Source of the DNA: Prolixibacteraceae bacterium
GTDB taxonomy: Bacteria; Bacteroidota; Bacteroidia; Bacteroidales; Prolixibacteraceae
Reading direction: 5' to 3'
DNA length: 16,422 nucleotides
Assembly (NCBI GenBank): GCA_003516705.1
Contig: DPCJ01000033.1
Coordinates: 3,697-20,118 of the forward strand
A program made the position numbers and the translations under genes. Every line of letters begins with the position of its first letter. Position 1 is the stretch's first letter. This document shows positions 6,962 through 14,271 of the stretch, piece by piece. A model generated the notes under the pieces. The model did not search any database. It had not been told where the DNA came from and was given only the letters and a program-made list of their open reading frames with translations.

Positions 6962-9349
6962 CTACTTCGGTACAACCTTCATTCTGAATTTTGCTGCTTT
7001 TTCAACTTCTGCTTTACTAAACGGATCGGCATGATACTGGTTATTCAGGTACATTTCGGTTTGGTCGAGATAAAACGGGCTGGCCGGAATGCCGCTGGTT
7101 CCGGTTGGAATCACTGTTTTTGATTCATCCCAGTTCGCTGTGGTAAAAATATGCCTGTGTGATGCGCCATGATTTACTTTATACAAGTTGTTATACGAGT
7201 AAGAATATGGCCCGACGGTGTGAAAACTTCCTTTTGTTTCAAACGGTCCCCGGTTCAGGTGAAAAGCTTTCTCGAGCATACTTACCACGCCCAGCGGATG
7301 GCCAATCGTGAAAGTGTGAATTTTTCCCCAGTTCCAGTTTTCGGGGTCGCTGCCCTGTTCGGCATTTAAATCAGCAATTGTTTCTTTAAACGAGCGAGCC
7401 ACAATGTTTTCAAAAGTCTCGGTTTCGGTAGTCGTTTTATCATCAATCCACTCCGAAGTTTTGTTTGTAAGAATATATTGCATCAGGCTTTCGAGCAACA
7501 TCCGCTGACCTTTTACAGCCGTAAAAAGTTCGGGTGTAAGCTCATCTTTAATCAGGTTTTCGGCAGTTTTCCGGTAAAGAATTTCAAACACCGAAGCTGC
7601 CTGGCTTTCGCGGGTGAGTTCGAAATTCCAGCTTTCAAGTTTTGCAAGCGCAGCCTTTTCGGTTTCATTCAGGTTGGGTTCGGTTTTAATTGCTGCAACA
7701 AAAGCCGGTGTAAACTTTTCGGCCTTTTTCGATTTTACATCGCCGTGAATGGCTGCAAAATCTTTGATTCCCAATTGCTGTTTTGCTTCAAGCATTTCGC
7801 GGATACGGTCGATGCGGTCGGTGGTGGCAAACCAGTAGCTGATATAGTAAGGATAATCGTCGGGCACTGTTTTGTTGTTGGCCGACGAAACATATCCCCG
7901 GGGCGGATTAAACTCAAACGGGAGTTCTTCAAACGGCACCATTCCCTGCCAGTCGTATTTGCTGCTGTCGCCGGGATAAACCTGAATTCCGTTTCCGGCG
8001 CGGATGGGAACTCCGGCACTGCACTGCAGCCCGATGTTTCCGGCAGCATCAGCATACACAATATTCTGGCTAACGGCTTTAAATGTTGATGCGGCATCCC
8101 TGAAATCACTCCAGTTTTTTGCGCGGTTCAGTAAAAAAACCGAGCGGATTTCGTTGCTCATCTCGTTGCCCAGCCAGCGAATGGAAACCGGTGTTGCAGC
8201 GTCCTTTTTAAAGTCGTTTACAATTGGGCCGCGGTGCGTAAACCGCAGTTTTTTCTCAACCTCCTCCCCTTCTTTTGTCTTTATCTTTTCAGTTTTTACC
8301 AGCAAATCTTTCCATTCGCCATCTAGCAGGTATTTTGTGGAATCTTCGTTCAGTTTTTCGGCATAAAAATCAAGGTCGTCAACCATTACGTTGGTCATTC
8401 CCCAGGCGATGGAATCGTTGTGACCGGCAATCACAAACGGCTGACCGGGCAAAACCAGACCAGTAACATTTAGTTTTCCATCAACACGCTGGTGCATCTG
8501 GTACCAGATTCCGGGCGCGTTCAACCCGAGGTGCATGTCGTTGGCCATGATGGGTTTTCCGTTGGTGCTTTTAGCCCCCGAAACTGCCCAGTTGTTGCTG
8601 CCGTAAAAAACCTGCGCACCAAGTGCATCAAGGTTTTCGGAAGCCGACAAAAGTGTTTCACCCACCTCGATGGCTGGCTTGCCAAAACCAGGATAAACAG
8701 CGGTTGTTGCATTGTTCATATCAGGTATTAATTCAACAAGTTGTTGTGCAGAAACTTTCGCCTTTAATTGCTCCAAAAGCAGTTCCATTCCCCAGCCCGA
8801 CGAGAGGTCCCAGGCCATGTAACCAATCAGGTTTACCGAATGCACCGGTTGCCACGGCTCGGGGTGATAACCCAGAATTTTAAACTCGGGTGGCAGCGGA
8901 TGATAAGCCATGTACTGATTTACACCGGCCGAAAAAGCTTCGAGCGCGGCTTTAATTTCAGGTGATGTTTCGGCTAAAATTTTCTCCGACTTTTCTTCGA
9001 ACCGAAGTGAACGCAAAAGCAAATCGGTATTTACCTGTTCTTTCCCAAGAATTTCTGAAAGCCTGCCTTGTGTAACCCTGCGCAGCAAATCCATCTGCCA
9101 AAGCCGATCCTGCGCCATGGCAAAACCAACGGCAACATACAGGTCGTTCTCGTTTTGCGCTTCAATGTGCGGAATCCCGAACGAATCGCGCAGAACAGTT
9201 GCTTCGGTGGTTAACCCGCCCAGTTTTACATCTTTGTTATAGTCGGGAATGGCCGATTTTTGCAGATTTTTCAAAAAGAATAATCCTGCCAGCACAGTTA
9301 AAACAATCAAAACCAGCACCCCTGTTAAAATTCGCTTTGCAATCTTCAT
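6962..9349 (-). CDS. Penicillin acylase family protein (Ntn-hydrolase, membrane-anchored)
   Basis: 795 residues from ATG 9349; an in-frame TTG 18 bases upstream is less likely. Residues 5-27 form one hydrophobic helix after a KIAKR stretch, which is either an uncleaved N-terminal anchor or a signal peptide, so the enzyme faces the periplasm. The alpha-chain region has the family features RDSFGIPHIEA and AQDRLWQMDLLRR. The autocatalytic site is YGSNNWAVSG, where the serine (residue 251 with this start) becomes the N-terminal nucleophile of the beta chain, followed by NDMHLGLNAPGIWY. The beta chain carries LPGQPFVIAGHNDSIAWGMTNV and the late HPLGVV and GPYSYSYNN segments. Family members hydrolyse amide bonds in penicillins, acyl-homoserine lactones or other N-acyl compounds; the substrate cannot be read from the sequence. 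Length is normal for the family. It is convergent with nagB and divergent from the DUF2147 gene. Confidence 0.9.
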   Translation of the reverse strand: MKIAKRILTGVLVLIVLTVLAGLFFLKNLQKSAIPDYNKDVKLGGLTTEATVLRDSFGIPHIEAQNENDLYVAVGFAMAQDRLWQMDLLRRVTQGRLSEILGKEQVNTDLLLRSLRFEEKSEKILAETSPEIKAALEAFSAGVNQYMAYHPLPPEFKILGYHPEPWQPVHSVNLIGYMAWDLSSGWGMELLLEQLKAKVSAQQLVELIPDMNNATTAVYPGFGKPAIEVGETLLSASENLDALGAQVFYGSNNWAVSGAKSTNGKPIMANDMHLGLNAPGIWYQMHQRVDGKLNVTGLVLPGQPFVIAGHNDSIAWGMTNVMVDDLDFYAEKLNEDSTKYLLDGEWKDLLVKTEKIKTKEGEEVEKKLRFTHRGPIVNDFKKDAATPVSIRWLGNEMSNEIRSVFLLNRAKNWSDFRDAASTFKAVSQNIVYADAAGNIGLQCSAGVPIRAGNGIQVYPGDSSKYDWQGMVPFEELPFEFNPPRGYVSSANNKTVPDDYPYYISYWFATTDRIDRIREMLEAKQQLGIKDFAAIHGDVKSKKAEKFTPAFVAAIKTEPNLNETEKAALAKLESWNFELTRESQAASVFEILYRKTAENLIKDELTPELFTAVKGQRMLLESLMQYILTNKTSEWIDDKTTTETETFENIVARSFKETIADLNAEQGSDPENWNWGKIHTFTIGHPLGVVSMLEKAFHLNRGPFETKGSFHTVGPYSYSYNNLYKVNHGASHRHIFTTANWDESKTVIPTGTSGIPASPFYLDQTEMYLNNQYHADPFSKAEVEKAAKFRMKVVPK

Positions 9350-9448
9350 TTTTTGTTGAATTTTCAATTTTTAAAAAGAACATGAAATGTACGGATTCGG
9401 TTTTAAATATTTGATATATTTATTCCGGTAAAATTTAAACTGAAAATT

Positions 9449-9892
9449 ATGAAAAAGCTGATTATCATTTTGTTTCTTGGTTTTTACACACTGGCAGGCA
9501 TTGCCCAGGAAGCCGATAAAATTGTTGGTATTTGGTGGAATGACGAAAAAACCACAAAAATCAAAGTCGAAAAAGTAAACGGAAAGTACATTGGCACTAT
9601 AGTTTATATGATTCCTGAAAAATATGTAAACGGCAAACCCCCGGTTGACGATAAAAATCCGGATGTAAAACTGCAAACCCGCTCGCTTATCGGATTGCAG
9701 ATTCTTAGCGGATTTGTATTTGACGCCGGTGAAAAAGAATGGAAAGATGGCAAAATTTACGACCCGAAAGGTGGCAAAACTTACGACTGTTACGCCTGGC
9801 TCGAAGGTAATGACCTTTTGAAACTGAAGGGTTTTGTAATGGGAATGCGCTGGATGGGCAAAAGCTCGGAGTGGTACCGTACCACGTTGTAG
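9449..9892 (+). CDS. DUF2147 domain secreted protein
   Basis: 147 residues. A signal peptide covers about residues 1-19 (MKKLIIILFLGFYTLAGIA, followed by QEAD). The rest is a single DUF2147 domain, recognised by the opening IVGIWWNDEKTTKIKVEK, the central LIGLQILSGF, the GKIYDPKGGKTYDCYAWLEG block with its repeated glycines and aromatics, and the closing MGKSSEWYR. The family is widespread in Bacteroidota and Proteobacteria and has a lipocalin-like small beta-barrel look, but its function is not known; a periplasmic location follows from the signal peptide. It is a single-gene unit: it diverges from the penicillin acylase gene, and a strong terminator follows. Confidence 0.85.
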   Translation: MKKLIIILFLGFYTLAGIAQEADKIVGIWWNDEKTTKIKVEKVNGKYIGTIVYMIPEKYVNGKPPVDDKNPDVKLQTRSLIGLQILSGFVFDAGEKEWKDGKIYDPKGGKTYDCYAWLEGNDLLKLKGFVMGMRWMGKSSEWYRTTL

Positions 9893-9917
9893 TTAAATCT
9901 GTAGGTTCAAAATATTA

Positions 9918-9961
9918 ACGGGACTAGTCAGTGTAAAACCTGGTTAGTCCCGTATTTTTTT
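9918..9961 (+). terminator. Intrinsic terminator of the DUF2147 gene
   Basis: A perfect 9-bp stem, ACGGGACTA at 9918-9926 and TAGTCCCGT at 9945-9953, encloses an 18-base loop and is followed by A and a run of seven T (9955-9961). It lies 26 bases after the DUF2147 stop codon. Confidence 0.88.
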
Positions 9962-10052
9962 CTAAAATTTCCAATTCTTAAAAATTCCTAAAACATTAAA
10001 AAAAAATCAACCCATTATTGAATTTGCCGTAAACCTTTTCACTTAACTTTTG

Positions 10053-10078
10053 TTCTTAAAAAAGAATTATTCTTATTT
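10053..10078 (+). promoter_or_regulatory. Fur/PerR-type operator upstream of perR
   Basis: A 6-1-6 perfect inverted repeat, AAGAATTATTCTT, lies at 10062-10074 and extends to nine of ten matching pairs over 10058-10078. A further TTCTT at 10053-10057 pairs with the AAGAA arm, giving three alternating half-sites. The centre AATTATT equals the centre of the PerR box known from Bacillus (TTATAATNATTATAA). It ends 18 bases before the perR start, consistent with autoregulation. Confidence 0.55.
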
Positions 10079-10096
10079 AAGTATTTTTCAAATCAT

Positions 10097-10516
10097 ATGG
10101 ATAACGAATTGTTAAAACAGAAACTTGCTGAAAAGGGAATGAAAATCACTCCTCAAAGAATGGCAATACTTGAAGCCATTTACGAGTTGAACAATCATCC
10201 TACAGCCGATAATATCATCGAATTCATCAGAAAAACACATCCAAACATCGCCATCGGAACTGTTTACAAAGTACTCGAAACGCTGGTGCAAAACGGATTG
10301 ATAAAAAAGGTAACCACCGACCGCGATTTTATGCGGTACGATGGGATTCTTGAAAGTCATCACCATTTGTATTGTTCAACATGCGATTTGATAGAAGATT
10401 ACCATGATGCCGAGCTGGACGATTTGCTGCGGAAATATTTCGAAAATAAACAATTACCGGGCTTCAAACCCGAAGAATTTATTTTACAGATAAAAGGAAC
10501 TTTTAATAAATGCTGA
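10097..10516 (+). CDS. perR: PerR-like peroxide-sensing repressor (Fur family)
   Basis: 139 residues. The N-terminal winged helix spans about residues 5-80 (GMKITPQRMAILEAI, IAIGTVYKVLETLVQNGLI), followed by the metal-binding dimerisation domain. The PerR regulatory metal ligands have equivalents: H34, D82 in MRYDG, H88/H90 in the HHH triplet, and D101. D82 in the R(F/Y)D context favours PerR over Fur. The structural zinc site is unusual: the first CxxC is present (C93, C96), but the second reads FNKC at the C-terminus, leaving C139 alone. It presumably represses peroxide-defence genes, including the peroxiredoxin gene 57 bases downstream, and its own promoter through the inverted repeat just upstream. 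A Fur or Zur role is less likely but not excluded. Confidence 0.82.
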   Translation: MDNELLKQKLAEKGMKITPQRMAILEAIYELNNHPTADNIIEFIRKTHPNIAIGTVYKVLETLVQNGLIKKVTTDRDFMRYDGILESHHHLYCSTCDLIEDYHDAELDDLLRKYFENKQLPGFKPEEFILQIKGTFNKC

Positions 10517-10547
10517 AAACAACGGCTTCACAAGAGCCAAATCAAAT

Positions 10548-10564
10548 ATGTTTAATTTTAACAT
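10548..10564 (+). promoter_or_regulatory. Imperfect inverted repeat before the peroxiredoxin gene
   Basis: ATGTTTAATTTTAACAT has seven of eight pairs complementary around T10556. It ends nine bases before the peroxiredoxin start codon. It could be a second regulator site, but its half-sites differ from the one before perR and the region is AT-rich. Confidence 0.25.
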
Positions 10565-10573
10565 TTTATAAAA

Positions 10574-11284
10574 ATGGAAGAAAATCAAGTTTATGCCATG
10601 CCACGCATTGGCGACAAAGCGCCTGAATTTAAGGCAGTAACAACACAGGGAGACATTAATTTCCCCGCTGACTACAAAGGGAGTTGGGTAATTCTTTTCA
10701 GCCACCCGGCCGACTTTACCCCGGTTTGTACCTCAGAGTTTATGACTTTTGCAACGCTGGAAAAACAATTCAACGAAGCCAATTGTAAATTAGTTGGTTT
10801 GTCGGTTGATGGATTGTACAGCCACATTGCCTGGTTGCGCACCATCAAGGGAAAAATTGAATATAAAGGCATGAAAGATGTAGAAGTTACTTTCCCCCTT
10901 ATCGAAGACATTACCATGGAAGTAGCCAAAAAGTATGGTATGATGATGCCCGGCGAAAGCAACACAAAAGCTGTTCGCGCTGTATTTGTGATTGACCCGG
11001 TTGGCGTTATCCGCACAATTATTTACTACCCACTGAGTCTTGGCCGTAATTTCGACGAGCTTTACCGCGTGATTCTCGCACTGCAAACTGCCGACGAATT
11101 TAAAATTGCCACGCCTGCTGACTGGCGTCCGGGCGACGATGTAATTATTTCGCCTGCCGGTTCGTGCGGAATAGCAAAAGACCGCATGGATGGAAAAGAA
11201 GAAGGACTGGAATGCAAAGACTGGTTCTTCTGTACCAAAAAGATTTCGAAAGAAACTGTACTCGACAGAATTCTGAAAAAATAA
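10574..11284 (+). CDS. Peroxiredoxin, Prx6 type
   Basis: 236 residues. It reduces hydrogen peroxide and organic peroxides in the cytoplasm. The peroxidatic site is PADFTPVCTSEF with T49 and C52; the conserved arginine is R135 in KAVRAVFVIDP. The long C-terminal extension typical of Prx6 is present (PADWRPGDDVI at 181-191, then LECKDWFFC at 212-220). C214 and C220 in that extension match the paired cysteines of archaeal-type Prx6 enzymes, where one acts as resolving cysteine, so a 2-Cys mechanism is possible despite membership in the '1-Cys' group. C71 and C198 are additional. The gene follows perR by 57 bases on the same strand without a convincing terminator between them, which fits a peroxide-responsive operon. 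A terminator follows. Confidence 0.92.
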   Translation: MEENQVYAMPRIGDKAPEFKAVTTQGDINFPADYKGSWVILFSHPADFTPVCTSEFMTFATLEKQFNEANCKLVGLSVDGLYSHIAWLRTIKGKIEYKGMKDVEVTFPLIEDITMEVAKKYGMMMPGESNTKAVRAVFVIDPVGVIRTIIYYPLSLGRNFDELYRVILALQTADEFKIATPADWRPGDDVIISPAGSCGIAKDRMDGKEEGLECKDWFFCTKKISKETVLDRILKK

Positions 11285-11307
11285 ATTCCCGGTAGAAAGA
11301 AGTTGGA

Positions 11308-11345
11308 AAGGTTGTCGGCACGAGAATGGCCGGCAGCCTTTTTTT
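11308..11345 (+). terminator. Intrinsic terminator of the peroxiredoxin gene
   Basis: A 12-bp stem with two G-U pairs, 11308-11319 against 11329-11340, encloses a 9-base loop and runs into seven T (11339-11345). The U-tract overlaps the stop codon of the convergent DUF2062 gene. Confidence 0.82.
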
Positions 11346-11820
11346 ATAACAGGTTGTTTTTGGTATTAATGGTTGCGGCTGCTTTTCCCCTGATTTTCAG
11401 CAATCGAAGCAGAGAAAAATACAAAACCGGCATGGTAACCAAACTCAGGCCAAACCAAACAATTACGCCACCTGACATCATTTCAATCAGTTTAAGAAAG
11501 GTCCAGTCTCCGGAGTAGGTAAAAATATCTTTGAAAACACGCGAACCGGCAAAAATCAGATTTCCGGCTTTTATAAACGGATAAATTAAAAGCAGTTGAA
11601 CCGGAGCCAGCAAAAGGTTGAGCGTTTGCACCACCAGGTGGTTCAGCCTGAAAACAACTGCCACCATCAGCCCCAACAAAAACGTCATTCCAATTACAGG
11701 GAAAAGTGCAAGACTAACACCCAAAGTAAGCGACAAAGCCATACTTTTAGGTGAACCCATTCCAGCTTTCAGCAGCTCCATGAGTTCTTTTGCCTTTTTT
11801 ACCGGATGAAACAACAGCAT
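11344..11820 (-). CDS. DUF2062 integral membrane protein
   Basis: 158 residues from ATG 11820. After a polar N-terminus (HPVKKAKELMELLKAGMGSP) come hydrophobic segments at about 27-57, 62-83 and 108-138. The combination of SLTLGVSLALFPVIGMTFLL with NLLLAPVQLLLIYPFIKAG is the DUF2062 pattern. The family is found alone or fused to glycosyltransferases and has no established biochemical role. The gene stands by itself on the minus strand; its stop codon lies in the U-tract of the peroxiredoxin terminator and its start is divergent from the metallophosphoesterase gene, so it could share regulation with that unit, but nothing shows this. Confidence 0.8.
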   Translation of the reverse strand: MLLFHPVKKAKELMELLKAGMGSPKSMALSLTLGVSLALFPVIGMTFLLGLMVAVVFRLNHLVVQTLNLLLAPVQLLLIYPFIKAGNLIFAGSRVFKDIFTYSGDWTFLKLIEMMSGGVIVWFGLSLVTMPVLYFSLLRLLKIRGKAAATINTKNNLL

Positions 11821-11842
11821 AATTTTTTATTCAAAAACGCGG

Positions 11843-11850
11843 CAAATATA
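11843..11850 (-). promoter_or_regulatory. Bacteroidota -7 promoter element for the DUF2062 gene
   Basis: Read on the minus strand this is TATATTTG, a full match to the Bacteroidota -7 consensus TAnnTTTG, 22 bases before the DUF2062 start codon. No clear -33 TTTG is seen at the usual spacing, so the call rests on the -7 element alone. Confidence 0.4.
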
Positions 11851-11960
11851 TAATTATTCGATTTTCGGTCGATTAAAATCCGGTTAACTTAATAACAGTA
11901 CCATCAATCTTTTATAACGCGACAATCCGTTTTTGTGGAAAAAGTAATAAATGTGTAATC

Positions 11961-11986
11961 AATCAGTAATAACTTATCTACTGATT
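11961..11986 (+). promoter_or_regulatory. Perfect inverted repeat, candidate operator before the metallophosphoesterase gene
   Basis: AATCAGTA (11961-11968) and TACTGATT (11979-11986) are exact reverse complements separated by 10 bases, close to two helical turns between half-site centres. The element ends 25 bases before the start codon at 12012. There is no T-run behind it, so it is not a terminator. Confidence 0.4.
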
Positions 11987-12011
11987 TGCAGTACTATATA
12001 GTTCGAAAACT

Positions 12012-12848
12012 ATGAATACACGTGAGTTGGAAGTCAGTGTGATTTCAGATTTGCACCTGGCAACACATGCCTGCAAATCGAAAAAAATACTGAAATACCT
12101 GAGGTCGGTTAACCCGAAAACACTGGTACTAAACGGCGATATTATTGATTCGTGGCGTTTTTCGCGCAATTATTTTCCCAAAGGGCACCTGAAAGTTGTC
12201 CGCCAGTTGATTAAAATGATGGAGAAAGGTACCCGTATTTTTTACATCACCGGCAACCACGATGAGTTTTTGCGCCGTTTCGAGAAGATTCAAATCGGCA
12301 ACCTTCAAATTCTGAATCAGTTGGTATTGGAATTGGATGGCAAAAAAACCTGGATTTTTCATGGCGATATTTTCGACGAAGTAATTCACGAAACCAAATG
12401 GCTCGCAAAAATCGGCGCTGCCTCGTATGGTCTAATCACATTGATCAACAATGCACTCACACCAGTTTTCGGGTTTTTCACCCAAAAGGAAATCATTCTT
12501 TTTAAAAGCATTAAAAACGGATTGACAAAGGAAAAGCCAGAACCCACGGTTTTTGAACAAAAAATTGGGGAAGTAGCGGTAAAACAGGGATACCCGACAG
12601 TAATTTGTGGTCACACCCACGTTCCGAAAGACAAGTTTATTCCTACAGAAAATTTTGCAATTCATTACCTGAATTGTGGCGATTGGGTGGAAAATTTTAC
12701 CGCAGCCGAATACGAATCGGGCAAGTGGAGTTTGTATTATTACACTGAAACCGATGAGGAATTCCCGAATGACGAACCTGATATTCCCGAAGGAAAACAG
12801 TTATACCAATCGTTGATTAAAGAGCTTGTATTTACCAATATATTGTAA
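12012..12848 (+). CDS. Calcineurin-like metallophosphoesterase, UDP-2,3-diacylglucosamine diphosphatase (LpxH)-like
   Basis: 278 residues. All motifs of the two-metal phosphoesterase fold are present in order: SDLHL (D13, H15), NGDIID (D43), GNHDEF (81-86), FHGDIFD (H117) and GHTHVPK (H201, H203), then a terminal LNCGDWVENF. An inserted helical region (about 125-185, KWLAKIGAASYG through KSIKNGLTKEK) corresponds to the cap that LpxH-type enzymes place over the acyl chains. LpxH cleaves UDP-2,3-diacylglucosamine to lipid X and UMP in lipid A synthesis at the inner membrane face. The protein is about 40 residues longer than E. coli LpxH and could act on a related glycolipid instead. It is followed after 3 bases by a glycosyltransferase gene, which points to a shared glycolipid or envelope pathway. 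An inverted repeat lies just upstream. Confidence 0.82.
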   Translation: MNTRELEVSVISDLHLATHACKSKKILKYLRSVNPKTLVLNGDIIDSWRFSRNYFPKGHLKVVRQLIKMMEKGTRIFYITGNHDEFLRRFEKIQIGNLQILNQLVLELDGKKTWIFHGDIFDEVIHETKWLAKIGAASYGLITLINNALTPVFGFFTQKEIILFKSIKNGLTKEKPEPTVFEQKIGEVAVKQGYPTVICGHTHVPKDKFIPTENFAIHYLNCGDWVENFTAAEYESGKWSLYYYTETDEEFPNDEPDIPEGKQLYQSLIKELVFTNIL

Positions 12849-12851
12849 GAA

Positions 12852-13838
12852 ATGAAAGTTTTGTATGCAATACAGGGAACCGGCAACGGGCATTTGGCGA
12901 GGGCAACCGAAATTGTTCCTGTGCTAAAGAAAATGGCAGAAACAGATGTTCTGGTCAGCGGAATCCAGGGAGATATTCAACTCCCGTTCGAGGTTAAATA
13001 CAGGTTTTATGGCGTGAGTTTTATTTTTGGTACAACCGGTGGTGTGGATTTAAAAAAAACAATTGCAAAATCGAGGTTGTTCCGGTTTTTTATCGATTTG
13101 ATAAAACTGCCTGTACAAAAATACGACCTGATTATTAGTGACTTTGAACCGGTTTCGGCCTGGGCCTGCAAAATAAAGGGCAAACAATGTATCGGGCTCA
13201 GCCATCAAAATGCAGTATTGCATCAAGCCACACCAAAACCTGAGAAACATGATACACTCGGCAAATTTATCCTCCGTAATTATGCGCCGGTTTCGCTAAA
13301 ATATGGGTTTCATTTTAATCAGCTCGACAGTTTTAATTTCAGCCCGGTAATCCGAAACGCTATCCGAAACGCAAATCACTCCACCAACAACCACTACTCG
13401 GTTTATTTACCTTCGTACAGTAACGATGAGATTGAAAGGGTTTTAGGGGCATTTCCACAGGTACAGTGGGACGTTTTTTCGAAACACAGCAAAGAATCAT
13501 ACAGCAAACAAAATATTCATTTTCAACCTGTTTCAATCGAAAAATTTCACGAGTCGTTTATCAGTTGCAGCGGAATTCTTTGCAATGCAGGGTTCGAAAC
13601 TCCGGCTGAAGCGTTGCACATGGGAAAAAAACTTTGTGTGATACCGATGAAAAACCAGTACGAACAGCAACTCAATGCAGCCTTTCTGCGCGAAATGGGA
13701 ATCCAGGTTTTAAACGACCTTTCTGAAGACATTGCCAAAATAAGGTACTGGCTCGAAAACAAATCGCCGCTTAAAATTGATTTCCCCGACAGAACCAACG
13801 AAATCATCGAAAAGATAATTATGCGTAACACCATTTAA
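12852..13838 (+). CDS. MurG-like glycosyltransferase family protein
   Basis: 328 residues. The N-terminus GTGNGHLARATEI (9-21) is the glycine-rich GT-B motif shared with MurG and the diacylglycerol glucosyltransferases. IISDFEPVSAWACK (94-107) closes the acceptor domain. The C-terminal domain has SCSGILCNAGFETPAEALHMGK (238-259) followed by PMKNQYEQQLNA (265-276), the nucleotide-sugar binding region of the GT28-like group. No signal peptide or membrane span is seen; such enzymes sit on the cytoplasmic membrane surface. It is not MurG itself: it is shorter and the gene context lacks other peptidoglycan genes. The gene is separated by only 3 bases from the LpxH-like gene and 5 bases from the next small gene, so the three are co-transcribed. 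The sugar donor and acceptor are unknown. Confidence 0.82.
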   Translation: MKVLYAIQGTGNGHLARATEIVPVLKKMAETDVLVSGIQGDIQLPFEVKYRFYGVSFIFGTTGGVDLKKTIAKSRLFRFFIDLIKLPVQKYDLIISDFEPVSAWACKIKGKQCIGLSHQNAVLHQATPKPEKHDTLGKFILRNYAPVSLKYGFHFNQLDSFNFSPVIRNAIRNANHSTNNHYSVYLPSYSNDEIERVLGAFPQVQWDVFSKHSKESYSKQNIHFQPVSIEKFHESFISCSGILCNAGFETPAEALHMGKKLCVIPMKNQYEQQLNAAFLREMGIQVLNDLSEDIAKIRYWLENKSPLKIDFPDRTNEIIEKIIMRNTI

Positions 13839-13843
13839 ATAAT

Positions 13844-14233
13844 ATGGACATGAATACAAAACCCGTTTTAATTTACAAGTCGAACATGACCTGCTTTCAT
13901 ACAGCGCTCCCCGTTTATTTTTATGGAATGCCCGATGGAAGTATCTCGCTTGTTTATGCCCGCTTTTATGAAATCAACTTTCATAACACAGGGCTTGAAT
14001 TTGTTTTTGCCGAGCTTGAAGATTTTAGCTATGATTTTGAAACCGGCCAGATTTACAGATACAGCAGTATCGAAATTTGCCTCGACGATTTCAGGGAAAT
14101 GGTTGACAGGCCCGAAACCCGTATAAAAATCATCAAATCACTCCGCAATATCGACACTTACGCTGAAGCACAGGCACATCTTAACAGGATGGCCGGAAGC
14201 AGAAAAGAAAACGTCCATTTTCAGTTTGTATAA
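13844..14233 (+). CDS. Small protein of unknown family, paralogue A
   Basis: 129 residues, not recognised. It has no signal peptide, lipobox or membrane segment and is probably cytoplasmic. Its N-terminal third contains LIYKSNMTCFHTALPVYF followed by YGMPDGSIS and ARF, which recurs in the gene at 15000-15416. A second shared stretch is the DFSYDFETGQI region (about 60-70). The C-terminal third is more charged and helical (ETRIKIIKSLRNI, EAQAHLNRMAGSRKEN). The start is ATG 13844; a second ATG two codons later is also possible. It begins 5 bases after the glycosyltransferase stop and so belongs to that operon. It meets the convergent DUF3124 gene 38 bases later, with no convincing terminator hairpin between. 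Confidence 0.75.
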   Translation: MDMNTKPVLIYKSNMTCFHTALPVYFYGMPDGSISLVYARFYEINFHNTGLEFVFAELEDFSYDFETGQIYRYSSIEICLDDFREMVDRPETRIKIIKSLRNIDTYAEAQAHLNRMAGSRKENVHFQFV

Positions 14234-14271
14234 CCTAAGTCATTTAGTTTGCAAAAAAAAGCGAATATCAC

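Noticed and set aside
7478..8089. Plus-strand open frame of 203 codons inside the penicillin acylase gene
   Set aside because: It is exactly antisense to a complete, motif-bearing enzyme gene, is rich in Cys/Phe/Lys as mirror frames are, and shows no recognisable domain.
10523..10543. Hairpin GGCT...AGCC between perR and the peroxiredoxin gene as a terminator
   Set aside because: The stem has only four pairs and no T-run follows, so read-through into the peroxiredoxin gene is more likely.
11993..12002. Palindrome ACTATATAGT just before the LpxH-like gene
   Set aside because: A 10-base AT-rich palindrome is easily found by chance and there is no second copy or context to support a role.
14234..14271. 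Terminator between the convergent small unknown gene and DUF3124 gene
   Set aside because: Only an A-run and no stable stem were found in the 38 bases.
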